Source: Dyadobacter koreensis (GTDB taxonomy: Bacteria; Bacteroidota; Bacteroidia; Cytophagales; Spirosomataceae). From it: 64,000 nt of DNA. Position numbers and translations under genes: made by a program. This document shows, one piece after another, positions 29,149 to 37,881 of this stretch. The stretch is taken from contig NZ_FNXY01000004.1 of the NCBI RefSeq assembly GCF_900108855.1, positions 727,335 to 791,334 of the forward strand, written 5' to 3'. Within the stretch, counting starts at the first letter, position 1. Each line of letters begins with the position of its first letter. Below the pieces are notes generated by a model, which was given only the letters and a program-made list of their open reading frames with translations, ran no database searches and had not been told where the DNA came from.

Positions 29149-29742
29149 TTAATTACTCAGCCCTGCGCATAGAACAGCAATCCAGGCGTAATCTTTAAGC
29201 TTTATCCGAAGCAGCTTCAGCGCTTTCCCCATTTGCTTTTCAACCGTATCGAGGGGCATGTTCAGATGGGCGGCTATTTCCTTATACGTAAGATTCTGGT
29301 TCCGGCTCAACAGGTAAACTGTTTTGTATTTTTCTGGAAGAGTTTCCACGCTGTTTTCAAGCGCATGGGCAAGTTCTTCATAGTAGAGCTGATCTTCTAC
29401 AAAATTTTCGTATCCTTCCGAATGGTGAAGAACATATTCAACGTGCTTTTTTTTGATAAACTGAGAACGGAAATAGCTGAATAATTTATAGCGAAGTGCT
29501 GTAAAAAGATACGCCTGAAGGGAAGAATGAATTTCCAGAACTTCTCTTTTGGACCACAGATCCACAAATATGTCCTGTACTAGTTCCTCAACAATTTCAC
29601 GTGATTGCAGCCTTTTGTAAGCGGAATTAAAAAGCTGCTTCCAGTATTTTTTATACAAAATTTCAAAAGAATCCCTGCTACCCTGCTGCAGCAAGGTTAA
29701 TAATTCTTCATCGGTATAAACACTGTCCGGAAATTGTACCAT
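29149..29742 (-). CDS. ECF RNA polymerase sigma-70 factor, Bacteroidetes expansion family
   Basis: 197 residues. Region 2 is DSFEILYKKYWKQLFNSAYKR through ELVQDIFVDLWSKRE and AYLFTALRYKLFSYFRSQ. Region 4 is LPEKYKTVYLLSRNQNLTYKEIAAHLNMPLDTVEKQMGKALKLLR, a clear HTH. It directs transcription of the downstream susC/susD operon when released by the FecR protein. The gap to fecR is about 145 bp and may hold its own promoter. Confidence 0.94.
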   Translation of the reverse strand: MVQFPDSVYTDEELLTLLQQGSRDSFEILYKKYWKQLFNSAYKRLQSREIVEELVQDIFVDLWSKREVLEIHSSLQAYLFTALRYKLFSYFRSQFIKKKHVEYVLHHSEGYENFVEDQLYYEELAHALENSVETLPEKYKTVYLLSRNQNLTYKEIAAHLNMPLDTVEKQMGKALKLLRIKLKDYAWIAVLCAGLSN

Positions 29743-29917
29743 GCAAGTCTAGCAGCTTTAATGTCCGCAATTTCGGTAAATCAGTTTTGTATTACAAAAT
29801 ACTTCAAGGAAATAACATTCTGTTAATATTGCATTTTTAAAAATTTGATAAAAGCACAGATGCCAAAGTAAATTTATTTTAGGACATCTGTAACCCTCTT
29901 ACACACATCACTTTTAT

Positions 29918-31126
29918 TTATTCAATTTCCAGCAGGCGGTTTCTGACAAGCAGACAGGCACCGAGAATACCGGCCCGCTCGCCTAGTTTTGACATTTTTA
30001 GCTGTGAATCGTTATTGACAAGGCTTAGTGAATATTTGTTCAACGCTGTTTTGATAGGTAAATAAAGGTAATCGCCCGTCGAGATCAGACTACCGCCCAA
30101 TACAACCAGTTCCGGATTCAAAACGTTGATCAGCGCAGCGATACCTCTACCCAGATTTTCTCCTACCCTGGCGATCAGCTCAATAGCAAGCACGTCATCA
30201 TTCAGCGCGGCTTCGATAATATTATCCATCGTAATGTCTTCAGAATTTATTCCTTTTACCGATGTGATTACGGAAGAAGATCCTTCTGCCAGTTTTTCTC
30301 GGAACATTCGGGTAAGGGCCCAGCCGGATGCTTCCGCTTCCAGGCAACCTTTTTTTCCGCAATGACAAATACGCTCGTTGTCGAAAATCGGCATATGCCC
30401 TACCTCTCCGGCATAACCGGACTTACCATAACAAACCTGTCCGTCGAACAGAATTCCAACCCCGATCCCATAATCCAGGTTCAGGAAAAGAACGTCTTTT
30501 TCTTCCTCCACTGCACCTGCACTAAACTCTCCGTAAGCCCTGGCGCGGGAATCATTTTCCAGAAAAACCGGAATACCGACTCTTACCTGAATAACACCCG
30601 CTAGCGGATTTTCATCAAAATGAAAAAAGCTGTAACTATGCCCGGTAGTATAAACGATCCTTCCGGAAAGATTGAGACCAATCCCCAAAACACTGTCGAC
30701 CGGAGCTTCAAGCTTCGCTATAAAATCCTGAATGTACACGCAAAGCGCTTCGAGCGACTACTGCGTATTATCCAGTTTAAAAGGCAGCTTTTCAGCTATC
30801 CGTACCAGATTTTTTTGCAGGTCGGACAAACCAATATTGATATGGCTTTGCTTTACATCCACACCGATGAAGAAAGCCGAATTGGGTACGATTCCGTAAA
30901 GATTCGGCTTTCTTCCGCCGGTTGATTCTATTTTTCCGTAATCTTTAATAAGTCCTTCCTGAAAAAGCTCGCTGACCAAAGAAGTGATCTTTGGCACGCT
31001 CACATCCAGTTCCTTACTCAGATCCGGAATCGTCGTATTTTCATTGTTTGCAAAATACCCGAGAATAACTTTCTTGGGATCACTCTTTTTACCACCTGCA
31101 CCCACCAATCGAATCGTTCGACTCAT
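29918..31126 (-). pseudogene. ROK-family transcriptional regulator, interrupted by an in-frame TAG
   Basis: The ATG at 31124-31126 opens a winged-helix domain (ILGYFANNENTTIPDLSKEL, VPKITSLVSELFQEG, STGGRKPNLYGI) and the start of the ROK sugar-kinase fold (FFIGVDVKQSHINIGLSD). A TAG at 30758-30760 stops this frame after 122 codons. The same frame then continues without a break (SLEALCVYIQDFIAKLEAPVDSVLGIGL) through the rest of the ROK domain, including the zinc motif CHCGKKGC with GHMP before it, to 29918. Domain order and length match one ~400-residue NagC/Mlc-like repressor. Unless the base is a sequencing error, the repressor is truncated; a GTG restart at 30739 would lack the DNA-binding part. 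Confidence 0.85.
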
Positions 31127-31287
31127 ATATTTTTATAACTGATCATTCTTCCAAACTCACTTACTTTAAGGAATTAAATTCACTTTTTTTACTTACAATT
31201 TCTAAAAGTAAAATGTTATTCACCCCAATAGATTAGCAAGTTCGCACGGGACATAGCGACTTTATTAATTTTCTGATATAATTTCTT

Positions 31288-31887
31288 CTATTTCGGCCAT
31301 TCCGTTTCAATACCTTGTTTCCGTATAAAACCCTGAAAATCCGTCAGCAGACCCTGCTTTTCACGTACCGTCCTGGGGATTACTTTTTTGTCCAAAGCAT
31401 ATTTAATCAGTAGACCAACCGATTCACCGATACTCCATTCCACCGGATGCAGGCGGTAACAACCGTTGGTGATATGTTTGGTGCCGATGTTTTTATTTGC
31501 GGGAAGAAGATTCTCCATTTTTTGCGGCAAAAGCGCTCCCAGTGGAATCTGAAAAGGAAGCGAACCAAATCGATGTAGGTGTCTCCGGCAGTACTTGGGT
31601 GAAGATCAATATGATAATATCCCACGCCTACACTATCGTAAAATTCTGCTGCTTTGTTTCCTTCTTTTTTACCGGTAACCATCTCGCGGTTTTCTGCACC
31701 AACATGCTCTTCCTTAACGGTAAAAACAGCTTCAATTCGCAGTGATTCCCGGATCTACGGATATTTTGCCAATCCATCTTCAGTACCCATCATATCCTTT
31801 CTCAACCTGATTCCCGGCCAGCCTTTTCCACCGTCGGGACGAGGGGCTTCGGCCTGAAGCCAGTACAAAAGAGAAAGGCTCAACTGC
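31288..31887 (-). pseudogene. FAD-dependent oxidoreductase, C-terminal remnant with stop and frameshift
   Basis: Three pieces of one protein are visible in order: [17 protein letters not shown] with [36 protein letters not shown] with YHIDLHPSTAGDTYIDL; and LPQKMENLLPANKNIGTKHITNGCYRLHPVEW. These match the C-terminal half of the secreted FAD-dependent oxidoreductases (PF12831-type) common in this phylum. A TAG at 31755-31757 replaces the expected Tyr in KYPYIRES. A one-base loss near 31550 shifts the frame. The FAD-binding N-terminus is absent: at about 31887 the sequence changes to a helicase fragment on the opposite strand. Confidence 0.8.
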
Positions 31888-32094
31888 AGTGATTTTGAGA
31901 CCGTTATCATTCCTTTGGTCACACAGCATTTTGGCATGCTGTTTCGGAATCTTTTGTACACCGGAATTACAAGAGCGAAAAAACTGGTCGTTTTTGTTGG
32001 TACCAAAAAAGCGCTGGCTATGACGGTCAATAAACAGAATTCAGCCGCCAGACAAACTGCGCTTGCATATCTGTTACGCCAAACCGGCAAGTAA
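31888..32094 (+). pseudogene. RecD2-like helicase, C-terminal fragment
   Basis: On the plus strand, starting near 31888 and ending with TAA at 32092-32094, the frame reads [68 protein letters not shown]. This is the conserved motif V/VI end of RecD/RecD2 SF1B helicases (usual form G-S-E/D-F-x-x-V-I-I-P and [17 protein letters not shown]). Upstream of it the sequence belongs to the opposite-strand oxidoreductase remnant, so only the last ~68 codons survive. It marks a recombination joint. Confidence 0.8.
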
Positions 32095-32579
32095 ACAGGG
32101 GTAATCAAACTACTTTCAGTAAATTCTGTACCATTACTTTATTGCTAAAGGATGGAGAATTCGGGAGGCCAGAGCTTCCAAATTATCCAGACTAGAATAG
32201 CATTTATGTTTCGAACCACAAAAAGGACTTTTAGAGCAAATTAGAATATTTGCTTATTTGATGGCTATGTTTTTTATAACTCCTAATTATGTTAATCGAA
32301 AAAGTCAGACCGCGAATTCGTCTTCTGCGGATAGAGTTTGGTAATTAAATAATGACATGACCAGAAATATACCAGGAATGAAAACGGTCAGACTGTGCGT
32401 AATTGTCCTACGGTAATAAAGGTCGAGTCACCTGACCAGTTGGTAATATGCTTTTCCAACTGGGATTTCAGATGGTCGAAATCTGGCAAGATTGCAACGA
32501 ACCCGGTAGCTGCAAGCATTTCGGGTTTTGCAAAAATGTTTATGTTCCAGAAGCTGACGAAAATGCCGGTGAAAATTGA
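32095..32579. other. Non-coding joint after the decayed tract
   Basis: About 485 bp with no recognisable gene. TGGAGAATTCGG at 32153-32164 matches 12 of the 13 bases of the inverted-repeat end of the elements at 39254 and 59612, but the interior of that element does not follow. On the minus strand the 63 codons after the TAG stop of the HTH gene at 32580 stay open in the same frame (to a TGA at 32388); I recognise nothing in them. Confidence 0.5.
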
Positions 32580-32894
32580 CTAAGTCTTGCAAGGATTAAG
32601 GCTGGTCCGAAAGCCCTGAACCAGGGTTCTTGCCTCAAAGTCACTATCAAGGTAATCCATTCGGTAACGAATATTGTGACCTTCAGCAAAATAGCGTAGC
32701 AATCCGTCATTACGCCACTTGCGGATAGTTGTCATCGAGACTTTTAATCTATGCGCGGCCTGAGGCTCTGTAAGCCAGAGGGTATTAAGATTCGAAGCTA
32801 GAAGCTTTTCGCAAACTAGCTTTAGCTCATTAATGAGCTGGATTTGCTGCTCAGGAAGGGATATTTTGACGGTTAACGGTTCTATTTGTTCCAT
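32580..32894 (-). CDS. Small excisionase-type helix-turn-helix protein
   Basis: The frame is open from 32927, but the ATG at 32892-32894 is the likely start, 7 nt after the SNF2 stop; this gives 104 residues. The middle has LWLTEPQAAHRLKVSMTTIRKWRNDGLLRYF, an HTH_17/MerR-like DNA-binding unit as in excisionases and many mobile-element regulators. The N-terminal ~35 residues are predicted helical. It is the last gene of the HEPN-SNF2-HTH operon and may bind element DNA or regulate the operon. Confidence 0.8.
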   Translation of the reverse strand: MEQIEPLTVKISLPEQQIQLINELKLVCEKLLASNLNTLWLTEPQAAHRLKVSMTTIRKWRNDGLLRYFAEGHNIRYRMDYLDSDFEARTLVQGFRTSLNPCKT

Positions 32895-32901
32895 TTGTAG
32901 T

Positions 32902-35900
32902 TTAATTAAACAATTCAATAATATCATGCTGGCTCATAGCGTGCAGCGGACCGCCTCCGTCCGAAACGAGCTCATTAGCAAGTTGCCGCTTCTGCTCCTG
33001 CATATTCAGAATTTTTTCCTCCAGAGTATCCTTGCAAATCATTCTATAAGCCATAACCTTATTCTTTTGTCCGATGCGGTAGCATCGGTCAATGGCTTGC
33101 GATTCAGCGGCAGGGTTCCACCATGGATCAACGAGAAAGACGTACTCTGCTGCGGTTAGATTCAGCCCTGTTCCGCCTGCTTTCAGACTTATTAGAAATA
33201 CGCGGGTATCATCATCGGTTTGAAAGCGCTGAACCATCTTGCTTCTTTGATCTTCTCTGCTTTTACCATCCAGATTGGCATATTCGATTTGAGAGATTTC
33301 CAGTTGCTGTTTGATCAACCCGAGAAATCCGGTAAAGCTTGAAAATACCAATACCTTATGGTGAGGAGTGACTTCTTTCAGTCGGCGCATGAGTTCTTTG
33401 ATTTTGGCCGGCACGGCTGCCGGATCAGTCTGATGATTCACCAACGCAGGCGCGTTGCAGATTTGTCTCAGTTTCATCAGCCCTTCCAGAGCATAAAGTT
33501 TTGAGTTGCCTGAGCCGGTTTCATTCACCTTATCTTTAAGGGCATTCTGGTAACGGACTCTGTATGCTTCGTAAACTGCTCGCTGCTCCTCTTCCATTTC
33601 ACAGTAAATGACCATTTCGGTTTTTTCTGGCAGGTCTTTGGCTACCTGTTGCTTGGTACGACGCAGAATAAAAGTATTGATCACTTTTTGCAAATGAGTT
33701 TTGTCTTCTGTTTGTGCCTTTGGGGAGAGCAATTTGTTGAAACCTCGCAGGTTTCCCAGTATGCCCGGGTTAACAAAATTCATCAGGGCGTAAAGGTCAC
33801 TTCCGCTGTTTTCGACGGGAGTGCCCGTCAGGGCCAGCTTGCTGCGCGCATCCAGGATACTGACAGCTTTGTAGCGTTGAGAGGAAGGGTTTTTGATTGC
33901 CTGCGCTTCATCAATGATTACATATTCAAACTCGACAGATTTTAGTATGTCGATATCATTCAATACCGTTTTGTAAGTAGTTAAAATAACGTCGCCGGAA
34001 TCGAGCTGTGAAGCCTGCTGTTGTCTGAATGCACCGTGATAGCGGATCACACGAAGATCTGGTGTAAACTTTTTAGCTTCCTGCTGCCAATTAAACAGAA
34101 GCGAGGTCGGTACGATTAGCAGGCTCGGCCTTGTATGTACTCCGTTATGATACACTTTTTGTAAAAGCGTTAAGACCTGCAAAGTCTTCCCAAGCCCCAT
34201 ATCATCAGCCAGAATGCCTCCCCAGCCGTTATTTCTCAGAAACAACAGCCAGTTGTAGCCTTCTTTCTGGTACGGGCGCAGTGTCGCCCGTACCGAATCA
34301 GGGACAACACTTTCTATCGCCTCTATGCTATCAGCTACCTTTTTCTTGCAGTTCTCGAAAAACTGATTCAGTTGCTGCCGGCTTTGCTGATCATATAGCT
34401 CATCCACAAGCTTGTAGTGAAAACCGGAGAGCCGAAGACCTGACTTGGTAGTTTGGCCGAAAGAAAGAACTTGCCTCAACTTTTTTTGCCAGGTCGGTGA
34501 GATAGCTGCGCGGGTGCCATTTTTGAAGTTCAGCTGACCGTTGTTTTCCAAAACCGCTTCTCTGAGCGCTTCGATGCTTACCACAGCGGCTCCGCAGGCT
34601 GCTTTCAATGTAATCTCAAACCAGTCTTTGTCTGCATGGATGTTCAAACGGATATCAACTGTATTAAGATAATCCGACAGCTCAGCAGTATCTTCAAGCC
34701 CTAGAACTGTGATCCCGTTTTCTTTTAGTAATGAGAGGATATCGGAAAGGCAACCGGTTTGAAGAACCTTTTTCTTCGGCAGTGAGAAGTAGCTCCCAAT
34801 TTTGCAAGACTGACTTGCAAAATTGGGGTGCATTGTTTTGATCAGATCAACGAACTCTGTTTCGCTTGTCTTCTCACGCACAAAAACATCCGGACGATCC
34901 TTATTGAATTCAAACCAGCCAGTCCCACCAGTCAGCACCGGTAGCACAATGCCATCTTTATACAAGACTTGCGGCTCAAGGCAAATACTATCTCCTTTTT
35001 GAAAAATGAATACCTGTCTTTGCTCAATAACCAAGTCTCTTTGATCCAGGCCGGTGGCAAAGTCAAAATGTACCGGGTAATGTAAGCAGAGCCACCGTAG
35101 TACTTGCGCGTTGAACTGCTGTAAATGTATGTCCATGACCGTGAGGTTAAAACCGGTATATCTCAGCGCGGTAATCAGATCAAGATCTCTCAAATTGGAA
35201 GGCAATAAATGTACCTTGCTGCTATTATCCAAGACAAAAAGAGGGTCTTTTGCAGGGAATAGCTCATAGGAGTCCAGAAATTGCCCACCAACGATCAAAT
35301 TGAGATGAAGCTGAAAATAACCTTGGTGCTGGGTCAGTGTAAAGGTTATAGACAGTTCAGAATCAGCCGCCCTGAATGGACGGGTGTACCCTTTTTTAGG
35401 TTTGTGATTATAGGCGATCTTGCGGCCATCACTGTAACGAATCACGAAATGCTCATCAGATAGCAGCTTTTGTGCCCGTGACCACAGACCAAGCAGACAC
35501 TGGCGCAGAAGATCAGTGTTAGAAACTGTTGGGCTATTGTATTTTATGGCAAGTGCAGTCAGGTTTGATGTGCTGATTTCAACTTCTGTCTGGCCCAACT
35601 GTTCATTTACTGATTGGATTTGTGATCCGATTGCGTTTAGCATTAGCTGCTGATCGGTGAATGCGATGTGATCTGGTGCTGCACTGGTCTGAAAGAGTGT
35701 GCTAAAAGATTTGATGTCAGATCCATCGTTGAGTAGTTGTCCAAGAAAACCAGCAAGAAAAGGCAGATGGTCCTGCCGGTAAATGGTATAAATACAGTAA
35801 CCAAGCTGATCATGGGTCACAGGTCCCGAAAGATATTCATCGCAACCCCGAATCTTCCGATCGGTACTTATTTCATCAGGCATGTAAACGGACCCAAGCT

Positions 35901-36366
35901 GTTCGTTTGCATGGATACTGACACCATCAATGGTTGTTTTTACCTGAAAAAACCCTGGATAATGTTCTGCCAGACCAATCTGTTCAGGTTTATAAAATTT
36001 TGAAAAATACTTCTGCCCCCTCCGGTCAATCAGCGTCACAAGTGTTTTATAAGCATGGATACATAGCTTTTCTGATTGGCAGCCACAGTCGCAGCTAACG
36101 GAAAGATTTGAAGGGGCGATAGTCAGATGTATACGTCTAACTGATTTTCCGAAAGCTACATCAAGATCAATTGCTGGATGACAGAACTTGACAAAAGTAA
36201 TATCAAAGAAACCCAGTTTATTGTTTCGTATGGCATTGACAGGTATGTAATGGCTTTCTATGGTTTCTTCACTGAGGGTAAAGGCTTCATCACCGAATGG
36301 GAGAATGTAATCCATATCGGCGGTACGCTCCACAAGGGCAAGATCTGGACGAGCAGCTTTATTCAT
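32902..36366 (-). CDS. SWIM-domain SNF2-family helicase
   Basis: 1154 residues. A SWIM zinc finger lies near the N-terminus (Cys 92, Cys 94, Cys 102, His 104; CDCGC ... LCIH). Residues ~120-690 are a poorly conserved middle region. The last ~460 residues form the SNF2 motor: LRPYQKEGYNWLLFL, Walker A ADDMGLGKT, DEAQ in VIIDEAQAIKNPSS, LTGTPVENS, and the helicase-C motifs LKAGGTGLNLTAAEYV, DPWWNPAAESQAIDRCYRIGQ. Such proteins translocate on duplex DNA and remodel bound proteins; SWIM-SNF2 proteins are frequent in mobile and defence contexts. The gene begins 12 nt after the HEPN gene and is followed after 7 nt by the HTH gene. Confidence 0.93.
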   Translation of the reverse strand: MNKAARPDLALVERTADMDYILPFGDEAFTLSEETIESHYIPVNAIRNNKLGFFDITFVKFCHPAIDLDVAFGKSVRRIHLTIAPSNLSVSCDCGCQSEKLCIHAYKTLVTLIDRRGQKYFSKFYKPEQIGLAEHYPGFFQVKTTIDGVSIHANEQLGSVYMPDEISTDRKIRGCDEYLSGPVTHDQLGYCIYTIYRQDHLPFLAGFLGQLLNDGSDIKSFSTLFQTSAAPDHIAFTDQQLMLNAIGSQIQSVNEQLGQTEVEISTSNLTALAIKYNSPTVSNTDLLRQCLLGLWSRAQKLLSDEHFVIRYSDGRKIAYNHKPKKGYTRPFRAADSELSITFTLTQHQGYFQLHLNLIVGGQFLDSYELFPAKDPLFVLDNSSKVHLLPSNLRDLDLITALRYTGFNLTVMDIHLQQFNAQVLRWLCLHYPVHFDFATGLDQRDLVIEQRQVFIFQKGDSICLEPQVLYKDGIVLPVLTGGTGWFEFNKDRPDVFVREKTSETEFVDLIKTMHPNFASQSCKIGSYFSLPKKKVLQTGCLSDILSLLKENGITVLGLEDTAELSDYLNTVDIRLNIHADKDWFEITLKAACGAAVVSIEALREAVLENNGQLNFKNGTRAAISPTWQKKLRQVLSFGQTTKSGLRLSGFHYKLVDELYDQQSRQQLNQFFENCKKKVADSIEAIESVVPDSVRATLRPYQKEGYNWLLFLRNNGWGGILADDMGLGKTLQVLTLLQKVYHNGVHTRPSLLIVPTSLLFNWQQEAKKFTPDLRVIRYHGAFRQQQASQLDSGDVILTTYKTVLNDIDILKSVEFEYVIIDEAQAIKNPSSQRYKAVSILDARSKLALTGTPVENSGSDLYALMNFVNPGILGNLRGFNKLLSPKAQTEDKTHLQKVINTFILRRTKQQVAKDLPEKTEMVIYCEMEEEQRAVYEAYRVRYQNALKDKVNETGSGNSKLYALEGLMKLRQICNAPALVNHQTDPAAVPAKIKELMRRLKEVTPHHKVLVFSSFTGFLGLIKQQLEISQIEYANLDGKSREDQRSKMVQRFQTDDDTRVFLISLKAGGTGLNLTAAEYVFLVDPWWNPAAESQAIDRCYRIGQKNKVMAYRMICKDTLEEKILNMQEQKRQLANELVSDGGGPLHAMSQHDIIELFN

Positions 36367-36378
36367 AGCGTTAGGAGT

Positions 36379-37251
36379 TTAAAATGTGACAGGTAAGCTG
36401 GCCATCTCGGCCTGATCTCGCAGCAGCGCCAGCTTAGCGTGACATAGCGAGTCACTCAGGCCAGCGAAGGTTTCTGTTTTCGAAAGGAGCATTTGTGCCT
36501 GCTGGGCGGTCACTGTAAAATCGTTTCGGTAGCGGACACCGATGTAAGCGCGGTTTAGTTTTCGAAGCAGCATCTGATCCTGCTCAGTGGTGGCAAAGAT
36601 CTCGGAGATCTTTGGCGAGAAATAGTAGCAGAGTTCAAGTAATCTTCCAAGATGATGGATATTAAACCGATATCCCATCCAGACCCTGATCAATCCAATG
36701 GCTGTCTGTTCGGTTGCCTGATGTAGAAAAAATAGTGTCAGTTTGTAATCCTGGCCTGAAAACCGTTCACGTGCCGAGCTTAGAAACCCCTCGGCCAGCG
36801 AGCTGTGATGGGCAAAGTATTTCTGCGCCTCATCAAAGTCGGCAGCCGGGGTAGTATCGGGTTGAAATGACAGGGTATTGTAACCACCGGTGGTGTACAG
36901 CAGTAGCCCACTTTTAAATATGCGTGTAAAAAAACGATTTGATTCTCCAAGCAGCTGACGCACTTTCCCACTGGAATGGCATAAAACCGTTACCTGCATT
37001 TCAGGGAGATGATTATTCAGAAAATCTTGCATTGAATGTTGTTGGCATTGCATAAAAATCGTAGTCACCATCAGGCAATAGGATTTTTTATCCGAAGAAT
37101 GGTCGGCAGTAAAACAACCGCAAGCCACAGATACTGTTTGACCGAAAGCAAACAGGAAGATGTGTTCGACCGCAAACTTCTGGTTGATTAGCTCAACAAT
37201 GCGGGAAAGATCCTGTTTCTGAACTTCATTTAATAGTTTACCGTCTAGCAT
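36379..37251 (-). CDS. HEPN-domain protein with MNT-like N-terminus
   Basis: A TTG at 37275 is the first possible start; the ATG at 37249-37251 is preferred (290 residues). The N-terminal half (VELINQKFAVEHIFLFAFGQ ... FNNHLPEM-type pattern with VTVLCHSSGKVRQLL) resembles a minimal-nucleotidyltransferase fold without the G-S active-site motif. The C-terminal half has the HEPN helices LTLFFLHQATEQTAIGLIRV and LNRAYIGVRYRNDFTVTA. The canonical R-x4-6-H RNase motif is not clear; RYRNDF occupies its place. HEPN/MNT pairs are toxin-antitoxin modules; here both seem fused. It is first in an operon with a SNF2 helicase, and divergent from an XRE regulator. Confidence 0.75.
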   Translation of the reverse strand: MLDGKLLNEVQKQDLSRIVELINQKFAVEHIFLFAFGQTVSVACGCFTADHSSDKKSYCLMVTTIFMQCQQHSMQDFLNNHLPEMQVTVLCHSSGKVRQLLGESNRFFTRIFKSGLLLYTTGGYNTLSFQPDTTPAADFDEAQKYFAHHSSLAEGFLSSARERFSGQDYKLTLFFLHQATEQTAIGLIRVWMGYRFNIHHLGRLLELCYYFSPKISEIFATTEQDQMLLRKLNRAYIGVRYRNDFTVTAQQAQMLLSKTETFAGLSDSLCHAKLALLRDQAEMASLPVTF

Positions 37252-37424
37252 AACACGCCTTACTTTACCATCCAAAATAAAAGACGCAGTGAAATAAGCA
37301 CGCGGCCGGTGTATAAACCATTCCTGAATTTTCTATTTTAGAAGCTGACGGGGATAAAATATGCCAAACAGTCAATCAGGTGCATTTTTTTGCAGATTTG
37401 CTTAAAAGCAACTATCTTGCTATT

Positions 37425-37862
37425 ATGAATATGACAGGTGACAAATCCGGCAAAATACATCATGGCAGAAACATCAAACGTTTCCGCGAAATGCTTGGTA
37501 TAAAACAGGAAGGCCTTGCCTTTGAGATGGGTGAGGAATGGAGTCAGAAAAGGATTTCACTTTTGGAGCAAAAGGAGGAGATCGAGCAAGATATTCTTGA
37601 ACAGGTAGCCGAGATTTTGAAGGTTCCTTCTGATGCAATCAAAAACTTCAGTGAAGAAGTCGCGATCAACATTATTGCCAGTACTTTACACGACAATGCT
37701 GGTTCGATCAACAACAATTGTACACTCAACTTTAATCCTGTTGACAAATGGGTAGAAGCGCTTGAAGAAAACAAGAAGTTGTATGAACGTCTGCTTCAAT
37801 CAGAAAAGGAAAAAGTCGAATTGCTTCAAACGCTTCTCAACAATGGTAAAGACAGAGCGTAA
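37425..37862 (+). CDS. XRE-family HTH regulator
   Basis: A GTG at 37380 is possible, but the ATG at 37425 (MNMTGDKSGKIHHGRNIKRF) fits the family. 145 residues. The HTH_3 domain covers about 12-70 (IKRFREMLGIKQEGLAFEMG ... WSQKRISLLEQKEE, EILKVPSDAIKNF). The C-terminus is a coiled coil (ALEENKKLYERLLQSEKEKVELLQTLL). It is separated from the divergent HEPN gene by about 170 bp and may control that operon. The transglutaminase-like gene follows 19 nt downstream. Confidence 0.85.
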   Translation: MNMTGDKSGKIHHGRNIKRFREMLGIKQEGLAFEMGEEWSQKRISLLEQKEEIEQDILEQVAEILKVPSDAIKNFSEEVAINIIASTLHDNAGSINNNCTLNFNPVDKWVEALEENKKLYERLLQSEKEKVELLQTLLNNGKDRA

Positions 37863-37881
37863 CTATTAAATTCTGGTTGCA

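Noticed and set aside
29918..30739. A separate ROK kinase gene starting at GTG 30739
   Set aside because: It is in the same frame as the upstream HTH part, separated only by the TAG and six codons, and together they make one normal ROK regulator.
29918..32582. TAG recoding (in-frame TAG codons in the ROK gene, the oxidoreductase remnant and at the end of the HTH gene followed by 63 open codons)
   Set aside because: TAG is an ordinary final stop elsewhere here, for example the genes ending at 6172 and 53010. The ROK and oxidoreductase cases lie in a decayed tract, and the codons after the HTH stop resemble no protein.
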